A stretch of 64,000 bases of DNA from a virus: the IMG/VR virus record IMGVR_UViG_3300036760_000689, positions 46,117-110,116 of that record; one strand, given 5' to 3'. Of this stretch, positions 9,620 through 19,493 are shown one piece after another (position 1 is the stretch's first letter; every line of letters starts with the position of its first letter). The position numbers and the translations under genes were made by a program. The notes beneath the pieces were generated by a model that did not search any database, had not been told where the DNA came from, and saw only the letters and a list, made by a program, of their open reading frames with translations.

Positions 9620-9741
9620 TATAAGACCGTTGCCTTTCTGCGTTTCCAGAGTAAAGAGTGGGTTTCGCTCATTTTTCTAATCGTCTCTTCCGAATGATGG
9701 CGGCCAATCCAATTTCTATTGCCGATTGGGGTATTAGGCAT
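9619..9741 (-). CDS. 40-aa NUMOD3-like remnant of a homing endonuclease
   Basis: A 40-residue frame runs from an ATG inside the 3' end of the fibre gene (8-bp overlap) to a TAA that overlaps the next ATG. Its sequence contains GRHHSEETIRKMSETH, the helix of the nuclease-associated modular domain NUMOD3, with a basic tail. NUMOD3 is a DNA-binding add-on of GIY-YIG and HNH homing enzymes. An isolated copy suggests a truncated endonuclease or a free DNA-binding relic. The GIY-YIG gene at 17043 carries full copies of the same motif. Confidence 0.6.
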   Translation of the reverse strand: MPNTPIGNRNWIGRHHSEETIRKMSETHSLLWKRRKATVL

Positions 9742-10921
9742 ATTCTTTCATAAAACCCGTTATGACGAACCGGTCAAGAACGGCGTTATAGATCGCTCCC
9801 AGCATATCCGTTTTCCCAGGTCCAGTACTCAGGGTGATGTCGGGCATGTTTTGTGGAACGCTGAATTTGGTATCCAAAGTTAGCGTCCGATTTCCTGTAG
9901 CATCCTGGGTAAACTCCCAAATGATACGCTGACCATCTACTCCATTGGTTGGATTCCCAAGAATGCGGTTGGCCCCCAATGTTACTCTGAAATGATTTCC
10001 TGCGGATCCATCGGTGGCCAATGGAGAAGCATCACTCATGGCAACGACCGTAGGAAGAATTGAACCTGTCGTGGCCTTTACTTGTCCCTGGACCTCCAGG
10101 GTATAAGTTGGCGCTCCCGTCGTTGCGATACCGATCTTGTTTGAGGACTCTTTGATAACTGAATCGCCGATCGTGCCGGCGGCAGTGAACTTTGGTATGT
10201 TACCTGCTGTGCCGCTGCCACCAACCTTACCGTTGAATGTTGACCAATCGCCAGATGACAGGTAACCGCTTTGACCGGCACCACCCTGTTTAACCTGAAT
10301 GCTTGTGCCGCCCCCGACCACCGCGCCAGTGCCCCCTGAGACGGTCAGAACAGAGGACGTGGCCTCAGTCAGGTTGCCAAAACCGAGGGCATTCTGCTTG
10401 CCATTGAATGTGGCCCAATCAGTGGAAGACAGGTATCCATCCACTGCGGCAGTGGCCTTGGTGATCGAGAGTGTCAGATCACTGCCGAGGTTTCCTCCAC
10501 CTGACAATGGCGAATTGCTGGAGACTTGTCTGATAGCGGGAACAAAACCAGTATGTAATGCTTGGGCATAGTCCAAATGCGACAACAACGCATGATCGGT
10601 TACCCCGCCACCTCCATTGGTTGGGATAGGCAATGGCGTTTTTCCTTTTGATTTTAGGAGATCAAGATAGATGTTTCCCGCCTCAACTGAGGACAGATAA
10701 CTTTTTGTAACATAATCCGTCGCAGTCAAGTTTTTTTGCAACGGCCCCCCAGTGATCGCATGCGCGGTCATCTGGATCGGACTGTAGAACTTTACCGGAC
10801 CTTCCTCACCATGGATGTTTTTAATGATGTTGAAGATCTGTCTGAGGACGAAATTCAACTTTTCCCATTGCTGGGCCTCGGGTGATTTCCGATTGTAATC
10901 GACCTGATAAAACTCTGACAT
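9734..10921 (-). CDS. Tail fibre protein with repeated VDGYL modules, 395 aa
   Basis: An N-terminal adaptor region (~1-110) is followed by DHALLSHLDYAQALHTGF, then repeated trimeric-fibre units: AVDGYLSSTDWATFNGKQ near 160 and SGYLSSGDWSTFNGKV near 220, each after a GGG-rich turn. The last ~130 residues form a beta-rich tip. Similar units occur in the 520-aa fibre at 40105 and, in part, in the 255-aa protein at 27465. It sits immediately downstream of the 2038-aa tail protein, to which it may attach. Confidence 0.8.
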   Translation of the reverse strand: MSEFYQVDYNRKSPEAQQWEKLNFVLRQIFNIIKNIHGEEGPVKFYSPIQMTAHAITGGPLQKNLTATDYVTKSYLSSVEAGNIYLDLLKSKGKTPLPIPTNGGGGVTDHALLSHLDYAQALHTGFVPAIRQVSSNSPLSGGGNLGSDLTLSITKATAAVDGYLSSTDWATFNGKQNALGFGNLTEATSSVLTVSGGTGAVVGGGTSIQVKQGGAGQSGYLSSGDWSTFNGKVGGSGTAGNIPKFTAAGTIGDSVIKESSNKIGIATTGAPTYTLEVQGQVKATTGSILPTVVAMSDASPLATDGSAGNHFRVTLGANRILGNPTNGVDGQRIIWEFTQDATGNRTLTLDTKFSVPQNMPDITLSTGPGKTDMLGAIYNAVLDRFVITGFMKEYA

Positions 10922-10929
10922 TTCGTCTC

Positions 10930-13900
10930 TCAGTATGTCTGCGGTGGTGCCATCTTCTCCCTGCGATAACCATCTTCCATATTCAGATCTTTCAACTCAA
11001 TCTCGCTCTTATCCCAGAAAATGCCGAAGGCGCTAGTGGAACTGAAGATGAGGCGGAACAGTTTGCCTTTTTTCGCGCTGGTCAGATCAATTTTTCTCTT
11101 CGAGAAGGATGGATCTGGACTGGGATTGGCTAGGATATTACCAGAATGCCTCAAAATGTTGTCGATCCAGATCTCGAAATTCACATCAGCGTTGGGATTG
11201 GTCATCGACAACCATAGTCGTCTAAGAATCTTGTAGCGATCATAATTGAAGATCTGAGTCCAAGTATCAGCCAATGTCACATCTGGTGGAAGTTTATCAA
11301 TCACATAGTTGACGGAATAATTCCTCATAATTTTTGCGCTGAAGGTAACCCTGGCGAGTTTCCCGATGGTATCTTTGGCCAAACTGAAAGTGGACAGCAA
11401 ACGGCCAGCATGCGAGAAAGTAAATGTTTGGGCCGTCACAACACCATCAAGCCAGAAGGTCAAAGTAGCTGGCTGACCACCTGTATCGGCTTGGACGACG
11501 ACCTCTTTCCAGAGTTTTTTGTAGGGCCACTCTTCAATCACCCATGGCATCTCGATGATCGTTTCCTCGATGCTATCCTCAAAATATTTGAACTCGTGTT
11601 CGTAAATTGTGAACGGAAAGCCTGAGGTAGCGGTAATCCGCATGATTTTCCCGATCGTGTCGATCGGCAAGGAGAACACCACGCGCGAACGAGCGGACGT
11701 GGCCAGGGTAAAAGTATCTGGTAGACTATAACCATCAACCCAGACTGTTATGGTGACGTTATGTCCCCCGGTGTCGCCTTCCAGGATCACATCCCTCAGA
11801 CGTTTTTGGTTCGAAATGCCTTGATCTGTCCATGGAGATTCATGCCGATATTCCTGAAAAGGTTCTGGAATGGCTTCCACCCATGCTTTCCAAAACCGCA
11901 TCTGAGATCCAGTCTCTGATCTCAAGATGACCCGCCAGAGGATACCAACCGTATCTGGTTCAAAACTGAAGGAATATTGGTCGCGCCCCAGATCCGAAAT
12001 ATATGTGGGAATCGTCGTGACTGAACGGTTATCCACCTGAGTGTCAATTATGATCCCACCTGGGCCGAGGTTGTTTACCTCCACAAGAAGTTTTCGGAAT
12101 CGTTTTCTTTGGTTGGGCGCGCCCTCGTTGCTCCACGGAGTTTCGATGACCGTATTCTCAATCGAATCATCAAAATGGGCGAAGTCACTTCCATAGATCG
12201 TAAATCTCTGATTGGCTACTGCCGTAATTCTTGTGATTTTGCCAATCAGATCCACGGGCAAGGAGTAAACAACTCTTTCCCTATAAGGTGTGTTGAGGAT
12301 AAAGGTATCAGGTAGCGCAGCGCCGTCAACCCACGCCGTGACTATGACATCGTCGCCCGTCGTATCCGCCTCGATAATCAGATCTCTGAGACGTTTCTCC
12401 TGGTCGGTGCCATTATTCGCCCATGGGGATTCATACCGCCATTCGTGGAAAGGTTCTGGAATGGCTTCCACCCATGCCCTCCAGAATCTCATTTGGGATC
12501 CTGGTTCTGATCTCAAAATCACTCTCCACAGAATTCCCACGGTGTCGGGGTCAAAACTAAAGACATATTCGCTCCGGCCCAGAGCGGTGATGGTATCTGG
12601 GGTCGTCAATACCGTTGCATTATCAATCTGGGCTTCAACGGTCACCGCTCCCGGCCCGAGATTGTTGACCTCCACCATGAGTTTTCTAAAACGCTTTTTC
12701 TGGTTAGGCGCGCCCTCATCACTCCAGGGCATCTCGATGATCGTGTTTTCGATGGCGTCGGCGAAATGCGCGAACTCATGGACGTAGATCGTAAACCAAT
12801 ATCCCGATGTTGCCGTTATTCGTGTGATCTTTCCGATCAAATCCACGGGCAACGAGAAAACCACTTTCTGCCTGTCTGGGGTATTCAGAAGAAATGTGTC
12901 TGGAAGGGCGCTACCATCGACCCAGACTGTTATGGTGACGTTGTGACTCCGTGTGTCCGCCTCAATTACCAAATCTCTGAGACGCTTCTCATTGTCCGTT
13001 CCATTGTTGGTCCACGGGGATTCAAATCGTCTTTGTTCGAAAGGTTCTGGGATCGCTTCAACCCAAGCGCGCCAAAAACGCATAACGGATCCAGAATCAG
13101 AGGTAAGAATCACCCTCCAGAGGATACCTACGCTGTCAGGTTCAAAACTAAAAGTATACTCAGATCTGCCCAGTGCGGTAATTCGTGTGGGGGTCGTTGT
13201 CATCGAGGCATTGTCAATCTGAGCATTGACGGTGATGCCACCTGGACCGAGATTGTTCACTTCCACGATTAAATTTCGGAATCTCTTTTTTTGATTGGGC
13301 GCACCCTGATCGTTCCATGGCGTCTCGATAATCGTATCCTGAATCGAGTCATCGAAATGGATAATATCGTGACCATAGATGGTGAATCTGTGGTCGCCTA
13401 TCGCGGTAATCCTTGTGATTTTCCCTATAGTATCCACAGGCAGGGAAAAACACACTCGCGATCTTACCTTTGTATTTACGGTATAGGCGTCAGGCAGAGC
13501 CGCACCATCCACCCATGGAGTAACAACAACATCGTCCCCAACAGTATCCGCCTCAATTACCAGATCTCTGAGACGTTTCTCCTGGTCGGTGCCATTGTTC
13601 GCCCATGGGGATTCATACCGCCATTCCTGAAGAGGTTCGGGAAGAGCCTCTACCCAGGCACGATAGAATCTGAATGTTGACCCAGGATCATTGACCGTAA
13701 TCAACGCACGCCACAAAATTCCGACGGTATCTGGCTCGAAACTGAAGACATATTCCGTCCTGCCATGCTCGGAAACATTGATTCCCGTCGAAGTGATGCT
13801 AACCGATGCGTTGTCCACCTGGGCATCGACGGTCAAACCGCTAGGACCAACATTGTCGGCTTCCACGATCATCTTACGATAACGCTTCCTTTGATTTGGT

Positions 13901-16900
13901 GCGCCTTCATCGCTCCAGGAGGTTTGGATGTTTTCGATTTCAGGTGGTTCGGGAATGACCTTGAAATCGTGACTCCATATCTTTACGAGGGCATCACCAG
14001 AGGGGATAAACTTGAGGCGTATCAGTCTGCCACGGAGATCAGGATCCATCGCCCGGAATATCTGGTGGCGACCATTGGCGACGATATCCGTGAATGTTTG
14101 CGCTATTTGGCCATCCACCTGAACTTCGAGGGACGCCAGCGTTTTTCCGAATGTGTCCAACTCCAACCATAATTCGCGAAGGAATTTGGAACCAGGATTG
14201 CCGTAGTCACTCCAGTCTGTGACGAAAGTTCTGTGGGCTTGAGGCTCAAGTAGGATCCGATGGGCGATCTTATAAAGTCGAGTCGCTGCTATCGAGGAAG
14301 CAGATGTGGTTGCAATGATTCGGATCTGGCAACGAACAGCCAGTTTGCTTTCGCCTTCTCCGCGCAGGACTGGCAGAATGACTCGCTCGCGACCTGCCGT
14401 TTGCACCACGCCAATGGGATCATACATGGCATCATCAAATGCGGCTTCAAACAAAACAGGAACGCCTTGCGTATCAACATCGAGAACAAAATCGATGAAT
14501 CGCTTTTCCTGATCCGGGGCACCAAGGTCATAGTCCTTGGTATCCACAGCCCAGTAGATCCCCAGATAACCTTCCTGGCAGTGATCGGCATAACCCATCT
14601 CTAATTGCATTGGCCATGCGCCACTGTAACGATAATCGGTTGGATCTTCGCTTGGTTCGATCGCATCATCCGATGAGACTATCGTGCCTCCAATCAGGAT
14701 GTTGTTCTCAGGTTCGGTGAAGTAGCAGTACGCTCCATATAGATAGTAATGCCACCGTTCATAGATCGTGTCCCAGACGAGTATACGATTATTCTTGATC
14801 TCGATGTTCTGGTTGGCAGGATAGGAGAAGTAGACCTTTGAATCCCAGAAACCCATGCAACATTCTGTTTCCCTGCCGATCGATATCGGATCAATGTCAT
14901 TCAATCGTTGGCCAAAAAATACTTGATTGATCGGTTCGGAGATTTTTCGCCCAGATGGAAATTCATAAACCCCATCGTAGGCATGCATATAAAGAGATCG
15001 CAGGCCGCGAATGATCCCGAATTTGCTCTTCAGACCCTGGTTTACCGGGGTCGTAACCGCACGATAAGCGCCTCCGCTCCCAATGACCCGATAAACCCTT
15101 GTAAGAGTAAAGACGAAGAGTTCGGCGTCATTTTCCATAACGCGTTGGATCTGTTCGGAGCCGGTACCTACATAGATATAGTTCCCAGCCGGAAAATGTT
15201 CAACTCGCACGGCTTTGGAAAATCGCAAGCGATTAGGTGGCTCAGGGATCAGCAGTCCGTCGTCACTGGTATAATAACCGCCCCAGGTCCACAAACGATC
15301 ATCGTATAGCTCAATGCCCGATACCGCATTCATCGGTAGTTGATTATCTACTTCCAATGGTTGGCCAAGAAGTGCATCTGCTTGATCGTCCGTAACGACA
15401 GGAGATGTTCCTGCCACATAGGGAATCTCGATATCTACCAACTGAAATTGGGTGACCGTTCCCCCCATGCGATAAAGACGGACGAAATCTGGATTGGCCT
15501 TGGGAGGTGTGGTTGATGGTAACGTCGGAATCGTGAGTGTATAGGAATCATACTGCGCACCAGGTGCGGGAACCGCGACCGCTGGGGAATAATCACTCTC
15601 CGTATTTGTTTTGGAATTATAGAAGGTATAGGCCCACTGATAATCCCAACCGAATAATTGTCCCGTGGTCAGCAGAACACAGTTGTCAAATTCCAGATTC
15701 AGGGTCTTGCCTCCCTTGGCGACGGCGATCATAGAACAATCAATTCGGATTGCGGTTACAGTCGTCCAGTTTAGATCAGGGGCTGTGAGGGCATCCCTGC
15801 CGACCCTCTTGAATTCCTCTTGATTTATCCGTTGCCTTATCCAGACACCGGCACTGGGTGGCAAAACCGTCGGTTCTCCAGTGTTATCTCTCGGATCACC
15901 GAATGTCGGATTTTCTGGATCCCACACCAACCCATATTTGTTGGCAAGCAATCCGCGAATATAGATTGGGTCCAACGTTGGAAGATCAGAAGGATAAGCA
16001 TCTAAGAATCCGTTGTTTCTTAGATATGTCAGCAGTTCGGCCCCCTGGTCACGGTCATATAGGACCTTGCCGAAAATGATATCCAAAACGCTTTCTGGCG
16101 TCGAACCAGTATATGTGATCGTTCTGCCACCCGATCCTCCGATGGTAGCAGCTTGAAATGATGAAGGCACGAAAGCCCGTTCATAACGGGTTTGGAAGGT
16201 TATATCGCCAGCAATGTGGGACAATCCAAATGAGATTACAAATTGCGAAAGATTCAGAGACGCTTCCTCGTCAGTGAACTTAACCCACAATTCAATGGTT
16301 TTGTCTGCAGTAATGCCGAGATTGGCCACTACAGGATATCCGCCAACAGTGATGGCTTTCTTTATGCTCCCCGTAGCCCCGTCCCCAGTTGTGATCACCT
16401 TGAGGGCATTTGTGGAAATTATCTCTGTTGGCGGGGTGGAAGCGGCAACTGTGGCATTATCCAGAGTCCATGATCCTGCGGTTTCGAAATCTTCGATATT
16501 TTGGGTGACCTCGCCAGTGTTTGCGCTGACAGTCATTTCGTGCGTGGGTCTTGGAATGCCAATCCTTGTCGCCGAAGTTGCGCCGCCCGAATGTTTGATG
16601 AACGCGGTACCATCCGTCATGAAACTATATGGTTTAATTTCTCTCCCGATCAACGTATAAGATGCAAACAAAGCACGAGGATCGGGTTCCGCTGAAAGAT
16701 TGCTGCCTCCGATAACGGCCTGAAAGTGAGTGTGCTGATTGAGGGGCCAGATCAAATCGCTCTCTGGATCTTCCACGGGGGCCACGTAAAGTTTTCCGCC
16801 AGCGATGCAATATCTCCACTGGTATCCATTCATGTCCTTGAGATAGAAAATTGAATAGGGGGCTGACGGCAAACCATCATTCAATCGATCGAATCCCTTC

Positions 16901-17046
16901 CTGACTGAGATTGAATTTTCTCGGTCTGTAATGACATTGATCAGGGCCTTATAGCCAGTGATTGGCAGTTCATCTGGGACAGTCCTCAATACTATTCCGG
17001 TATTAGCGAACGTGATGGCCACACTACGAATGTCTTGTGTGCTCAT
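10930..17046 (-). CDS. Giant tail hub/nozzle-type protein with tandem repeats, 2038 aa
   Basis: The first ~750 residues are beta-rich and resemble the stabilisation or nozzle proteins of short-tailed phages (N-terminal SVRKGFDRLNDGLPSAPYS and a central beta-propeller-like domain). From about residue 1040 to 1760 the protein consists of alternating ~100-aa modules beginning with E-(T/M)-PW-x-x-(E/Q)GAPNQ or ESPW-x-(N/D), about four pairs, then one degenerate module and a unique C-terminal domain. Each module keeps a V-D-x-IGK-ITRI or DSVGILWR-type strand. It begins with a 4-bp overlap with the GIY-YIG gene. The role is inferred from position and fold signals. The repeats could extend the tail or bind host polymers. 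Confidence 0.75.
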   Translation of the reverse strand: MSTQDIRSVAITFANTGIVLRTVPDELPITGYKALINVITDRENSISVRKGFDRLNDGLPSAPYSIFYLKDMNGYQWRYCIAGGKLYVAPVEDPESDLIWPLNQHTHFQAVIGGSNLSAEPDPRALFASYTLIGREIKPYSFMTDGTAFIKHSGGATSATRIGIPRPTHEMTVSANTGEVTQNIEDFETAGSWTLDNATVAASTPPTEIISTNALKVITTGDGATGSIKKAITVGGYPVVANLGITADKTIELWVKFTDEEASLNLSQFVISFGLSHIAGDITFQTRYERAFVPSSFQAATIGGSGGRTITYTGSTPESVLDIIFGKVLYDRDQGAELLTYLRNNGFLDAYPSDLPTLDPIYIRGLLANKYGLVWDPENPTFGDPRDNTGEPTVLPPSAGVWIRQRINQEEFKRVGRDALTAPDLNWTTVTAIRIDCSMIAVAKGGKTLNLEFDNCVLLTTGQLFGWDYQWAYTFYNSKTNTESDYSPAVAVPAPGAQYDSYTLTIPTLPSTTPPKANPDFVRLYRMGGTVTQFQLVDIEIPYVAGTSPVVTDDQADALLGQPLEVDNQLPMNAVSGIELYDDRLWTWGGYYTSDDGLLIPEPPNRLRFSKAVRVEHFPAGNYIYVGTGSEQIQRVMENDAELFVFTLTRVYRVIGSGGAYRAVTTPVNQGLKSKFGIIRGLRSLYMHAYDGVYEFPSGRKISEPINQVFFGQRLNDIDPISIGRETECCMGFWDSKVYFSYPANQNIEIKNNRILVWDTIYERWHYYLYGAYCYFTEPENNILIGGTIVSSDDAIEPSEDPTDYRYSGAWPMQLEMGYADHCQEGYLGIYWAVDTKDYDLGAPDQEKRFIDFVLDVDTQGVPVLFEAAFDDAMYDPIGVVQTAGRERVILPVLRGEGESKLAVRCQIRIIATTSASSIAATRLYKIAHRILLEPQAHRTFVTDWSDYGNPGSKFLRELWLELDTFGKTLASLEVQVDGQIAQTFTDIVANGRHQIFRAMDPDLRGRLIRLKFIPSGDALVKIWSHDFKVIPEPPEIENIQTSWSDEGAPNQRKRYRKMIVEADNVGPSGLTVDAQVDNASVSITSTGINVSEHGRTEYVFSFEPDTVGILWRALITVNDPGSTFRFYRAWVEALPEPLQEWRYESPWANNGTDQEKRLRDLVIEADTVGDDVVVTPWVDGAALPDAYTVNTKVRSRVCFSLPVDTIGKITRITAIGDHRFTIYGHDIIHFDDSIQDTIIETPWNDQGAPNQKKRFRNLIVEVNNLGPGGITVNAQIDNASMTTTPTRITALGRSEYTFSFEPDSVGILWRVILTSDSGSVMRFWRAWVEAIPEPFEQRRFESPWTNNGTDNEKRLRDLVIEADTRSHNVTITVWVDGSALPDTFLLNTPDRQKVVFSLPVDLIGKITRITATSGYWFTIYVHEFAHFADAIENTIIEMPWSDEGAPNQKKRFRKLMVEVNNLGPGAVTVEAQIDNATVLTTPDTITALGRSEYVFSFDPDTVGILWRVILRSEPGSQMRFWRAWVEAIPEPFHEWRYESPWANNGTDQEKRLRDLIIEADTTGDDVIVTAWVDGAALPDTFILNTPYRERVVYSLPVDLIGKITRITAVANQRFTIYGSDFAHFDDSIENTVIETPWSNEGAPNQRKRFRKLLVEVNNLGPGGIIIDTQVDNRSVTTIPTYISDLGRDQYSFSFEPDTVGILWRVILRSETGSQMRFWKAWVEAIPEPFQEYRHESPWTDQGISNQKRLRDVILEGDTGGHNVTITVWVDGYSLPDTFTLATSARSRVVFSLPIDTIGKIMRITATSGFPFTIYEHEFKYFEDSIEETIIEMPWVIEEWPYKKLWKEVVVQADTGGQPATLTFWLDGVVTAQTFTFSHAGRLLSTFSLAKDTIGKLARVTFSAKIMRNYSVNYVIDKLPPDVTLADTWTQIFNYDRYKILRRLWLSMTNPNADVNFEIWIDNILRHSGNILANPSPDPSFSKRKIDLTSAKKGKLFRLIFSSTSAFGIFWDKSEIELKDLNMEDGYRREKMAPPQTY
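11790..13930 (-). repeat. ~600-bp tandem repeats inside the 2038-aa gene
   Basis: Blocks encoding the GAPNQ(K/R)KR unit recur near 12115, 12715, 13305 and 13905, a spacing of roughly 600 bp. Between them lie the ESPW-type units with strongly similar DNA, for example GAGATTTGGTAATTGAG on the minus strand. Copies differ at many positions, so the expansion is old enough to have diverged while staying in frame. Confidence 0.85.
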
Positions 17047-17624
17047 ATGTTAGTCTCTTTGGGCCGCCGCCATCGTTCGGCGATCATCTGGCGACAGTGT
17101 TCAATGTTTTCCGGCCTTTTGGATCGTATTGACTGTTCTCGCTTCCAGTCCTCGGTGTGTTTTGGATGTGATTTCCCAAGATTGGACATCCGTATCTCTT
17201 CGATTACTTTCGATGAATGCTTATATCCTTTCCTCATTCTCGCTGCTTTCGATGCGATGCTACTTCTCAGATCTGGAGACATACGACATTTTGCCGCTCG
17301 TAATTTGGCGCGATGATCATCGCTGAATCGATGTCCAGTCGTCCCCTCGCCTCCGTTGGTTGCGTTTACGAGATTGACCCCAGATTGTCTGAAGCCCAGG
17401 ATCCATGCCTGTTCGGAATCGATGCGGCACCTATCGGCAATGACATCAAGAATTTCAATGAGCGGTTTCAGACCCCGCCGATACACCGATTGGATCCAGT
17501 TACACCGATGATTGTCTCTCTTGTCATTCCGATGTTCCCTCAGACGTTTGGCAACCGATCCGGTCACACCGACATAGCGCGCCTCTCTTGTAATAGGATC
17601 ACGAAGAAGATAGACCGTTTGCAT
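17043..17624 (-). CDS. GIY-YIG homing endonuclease with NUMOD3 repeats
   Basis: The N-terminus reads TVYLLRDP...ARYVGVTG, the GIY-YIG core in the variant form VYL/YVG, followed by RLREH with the catalytic Arg and SEQAWI with the catalytic Glu near residue 75. Residues ~90-165 carry NUMOD3-type DNA-binding units (GHRFSDDHRAKLRAA and GKSHPKHTEDWK). The gene is inserted between the 258-aa tail gene (1-bp gap) and the 2038-aa gene (4-bp overlap). It is a free-standing homing gene. Confidence 0.9.
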   Translation of the reverse strand: MQTVYLLRDPITREARYVGVTGSVAKRLREHRNDKRDNHRCNWIQSVYRRGLKPLIEILDVIADRCRIDSEQAWILGFRQSGVNLVNATNGGEGTTGHRFSDDHRAKLRAAKCRMSPDLRSSIASKAARMRKGYKHSSKVIEEIRMSNLGKSHPKHTEDWKREQSIRSKRPENIEHCRQMIAERWRRPKETNI

Positions 17625-17625
17625 T

Positions 17626-18402
17626 TTATCTTCCAGGCACCACGTTAGTTTCTGTCCCCATTGTCAGTCGTTTGGCCAAGGAAACTCCCATCAAATATCT
17701 CTGGTGGGCATAATTACTCCGCGCGACATCTTGGTTGTCCCCATCCTTGCCCAAAGCCAGAGAAAGCACCTCCCATCGAATAAATGGTTCCCAGACAACA
17801 TCCACCGATGTCGTCGTCTCATGTGATTCCGAAACAAAGAATGGCAATGGCGCAACCCTGTCGGTATCGCCATAACGCATAGGATCAATCGGAAATATGC
17901 GCGCGGGATTCGGCAAAGGAAGCGACCGACCTGCGGTTACCACAGTAATCACGGTCGTTGAGGTATGGGGCGGCGGCAAGAGATCACCGATGATCCGATA
18001 ACTTCCACCCTGGAGAGGAACCCGATCAAATTCAAACTGCAAAACTGATGTAAGATGGTCCTCGTGATAGTAACGCGCCTTGCCGTTTGGATTTGCACGC
18101 CATTTCGGATCCTCGCGTTGCAAATCCCATGAAGTTACGCGACGCAGACGTTTTTTATTAAAGGAGATGCGATCAATATCCATCATGTTCGAGGGTTTGG
18201 TGAAGATAAGTTGAACACCTGATATCACTGCGACCGTTGCATCCACTTTGACGATTCCAGTCTGGCGATAGAAATCTCTTTCCGCATGTTCGATATATCC
18301 TATCATCTCATCGACGGTCCACAGGCCAGAGGGAAATGTATTATCTTCCTCATGAAGATCCCGTGCGATTGCCGTCAGGAAGTTATCAATCGAATTCGTC
18401 AT
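17626..18402 (-). CDS. Tail/connector protein, 258 aa
   Basis: The helical N-terminus contains TVDEMIGYIEHAERDFYR, typical of head-tail adaptor proteins of short-tailed phages. A beta-rich middle follows, then GRSLPLPNPARIFPIDPM and YGDTDRVAPLPFF. That last segment is duplicated as a free 100-aa gene at 19494-19796. The C-terminus is helical. It overlaps the 230-aa gene by 1 bp. The two genes look like relatives with the same architecture (helical N-terminus, beta middle) and are probably connector or tail-tube parts. Confidence 0.7.
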   Translation of the reverse strand: MTNSIDNFLTAIARDLHEEDNTFPSGLWTVDEMIGYIEHAERDFYRQTGIVKVDATVAVISGVQLIFTKPSNMMDIDRISFNKKRLRRVTSWDLQREDPKWRANPNGKARYYHEDHLTSVLQFEFDRVPLQGGSYRIIGDLLPPPHTSTTVITVVTAGRSLPLPNPARIFPIDPMRYGDTDRVAPLPFFVSESHETTTSVDVVWEPFIRWEVLSLALGKDGDNQDVARSNYAHQRYLMGVSLAKRLTMGTETNVVPGR

Positions 18403-19094
18403 TACATTCCCTTCGCAACTTTGGGTTGTGGCGCGCCTTCCCTCAAAGAGGTCTCAGACAACTTGCCCTCTCTAATATCCCAAGAGGGCAGACTTCTGAT
18501 TACGTTCCTGCCAGACAACTCTTGTACGGCATCGATGAAACGAGAATAATAAACAAGCGCCTGCTGAAATTCAGCGCCGCCCTCTTTAAACATCCCCCTG
18601 CAAACAATGAAATCTTCAATTGCCCTCTCATATTCCGGACGAATGGGCAGATTCAGATCCACATCCTCAATCGGGTCATGGAATGCTAAGATCTCCACAT
18701 AGATGATTGTGCCGATCAACGGACGTGGATAAATCAGGATCTTCGTCAAACCTATCGGTGCCCAGGAATTGATGCGGAGACGCACTGCCTTGTCAGATTC
18801 CCAGTCAGCCTCGTTGTCAATGTCATTTACCTGCTGGCGTAGGAGATATCCATCTACTGTTCTGACGGACAATGCAGCGATCGTTCCGGGGGGAAGATCG
18901 TAGACGTTATGGGCGCTGTCGGCGGTGATTGTGATGGTGCCTTGGTTGTCGGCGGCGATCAGATTCAGTTCGAAGAGGGCATCATTCAGAAAGACGAGCA
19001 ACTCTGGACGGGTCCATCGGATTGGGGCCGCTGTGTTGTTCATTTCGTTCAGGCGTCTGATTGCCTGATCTATAAGTTCGCGTGCAGTTGCCAT
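18402..19094 (-). CDS. Head-tail adaptor-like protein, 230 aa
   Basis: It starts ATARELIDQAIRRLNEMN followed by WTRPELLVFLNDALFEL, the helical opening typical of phage adaptor/tubular A proteins. A beta segment (~55-140) leads to a helical C-terminus (YERAIEDFIVCRGMF). It is translationally coupled to the 258-aa gene by a 1-bp overlap. The assignment rests on fold pattern and neighbours. Confidence 0.7.
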   Translation of the reverse strand: MATARELIDQAIRRLNEMNNTAAPIRWTRPELLVFLNDALFELNLIAADNQGTITITADSAHNVYDLPPGTIAALSVRTVDGYLLRQQVNDIDNEADWESDKAVRLRINSWAPIGLTKILIYPRPLIGTIIYVEILAFHDPIEDVDLNLPIRPEYERAIEDFIVCRGMFKEGGAEFQQALVYYSRFIDAVQELSGRNVIRSLPSWDIREGKLSETSLREGAPQPKVAKGM

Positions 19095-19126
19095 CTTCGC
19101 CCCTCAACCAGATTGCCATAGCTTTC

Positions 19127-19480
19127 TCATGTTGACTGGGTCACATCTGGCAGAACCACCAAGTTCCCTGAGGCCACCGTGTAAATCATGTCATCCGCGT
19201 CCTTCAGTTGCACGTCCCAAAGCAACAGAGTTTTGACCGCTGGCAGACCATGAGTGTCGGATGGAATCAAAGCCAGAGCTGCCCTTCCGCCGAGGGCGTT
19301 GGTCACAGTGATACCATCGCCGATCGTTTTCTGAAACACGGCTGCCAAGTCTGAATCCTTGTAGGCATATTTCCCCGTGAACCAGATTTCACACCCAGTC
19401 AAGGGGAAGGCTACCGCCGATTTGGTAACCAGCATGTTGAATACCACTGTGTCACCACGATACATCTGCAAGTCCGCCAC
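19127..19480 (-). CDS. BppU-N-like baseplate/fibre adaptor protein, 117 aa
   Basis: The pattern MYRGDTVVFNMLVTK, then LTGCEIWFTGKYAY, TNALGGRAALALIP and LLLWDVQLKDADD matches the beta-sandwich domain seen at the N-terminus of phage baseplate upper proteins (BppU_N family) and related stand-alone adaptors. It probably connects fibre or tail proteins. It is a single-domain gene between the 100-aa and 230-aa genes. Confidence 0.65.
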   Translation of the reverse strand: MADLQMYRGDTVVFNMLVTKSAVAFPLTGCEIWFTGKYAYKDSDLAAVFQKTIGDGITVTNALGGRAALALIPSDTHGLPAVKTLLLWDVQLKDADDMIYTVASGNLVVLPDVTQST

Positions 19481-19493
19481 AACCTACCCCCTT

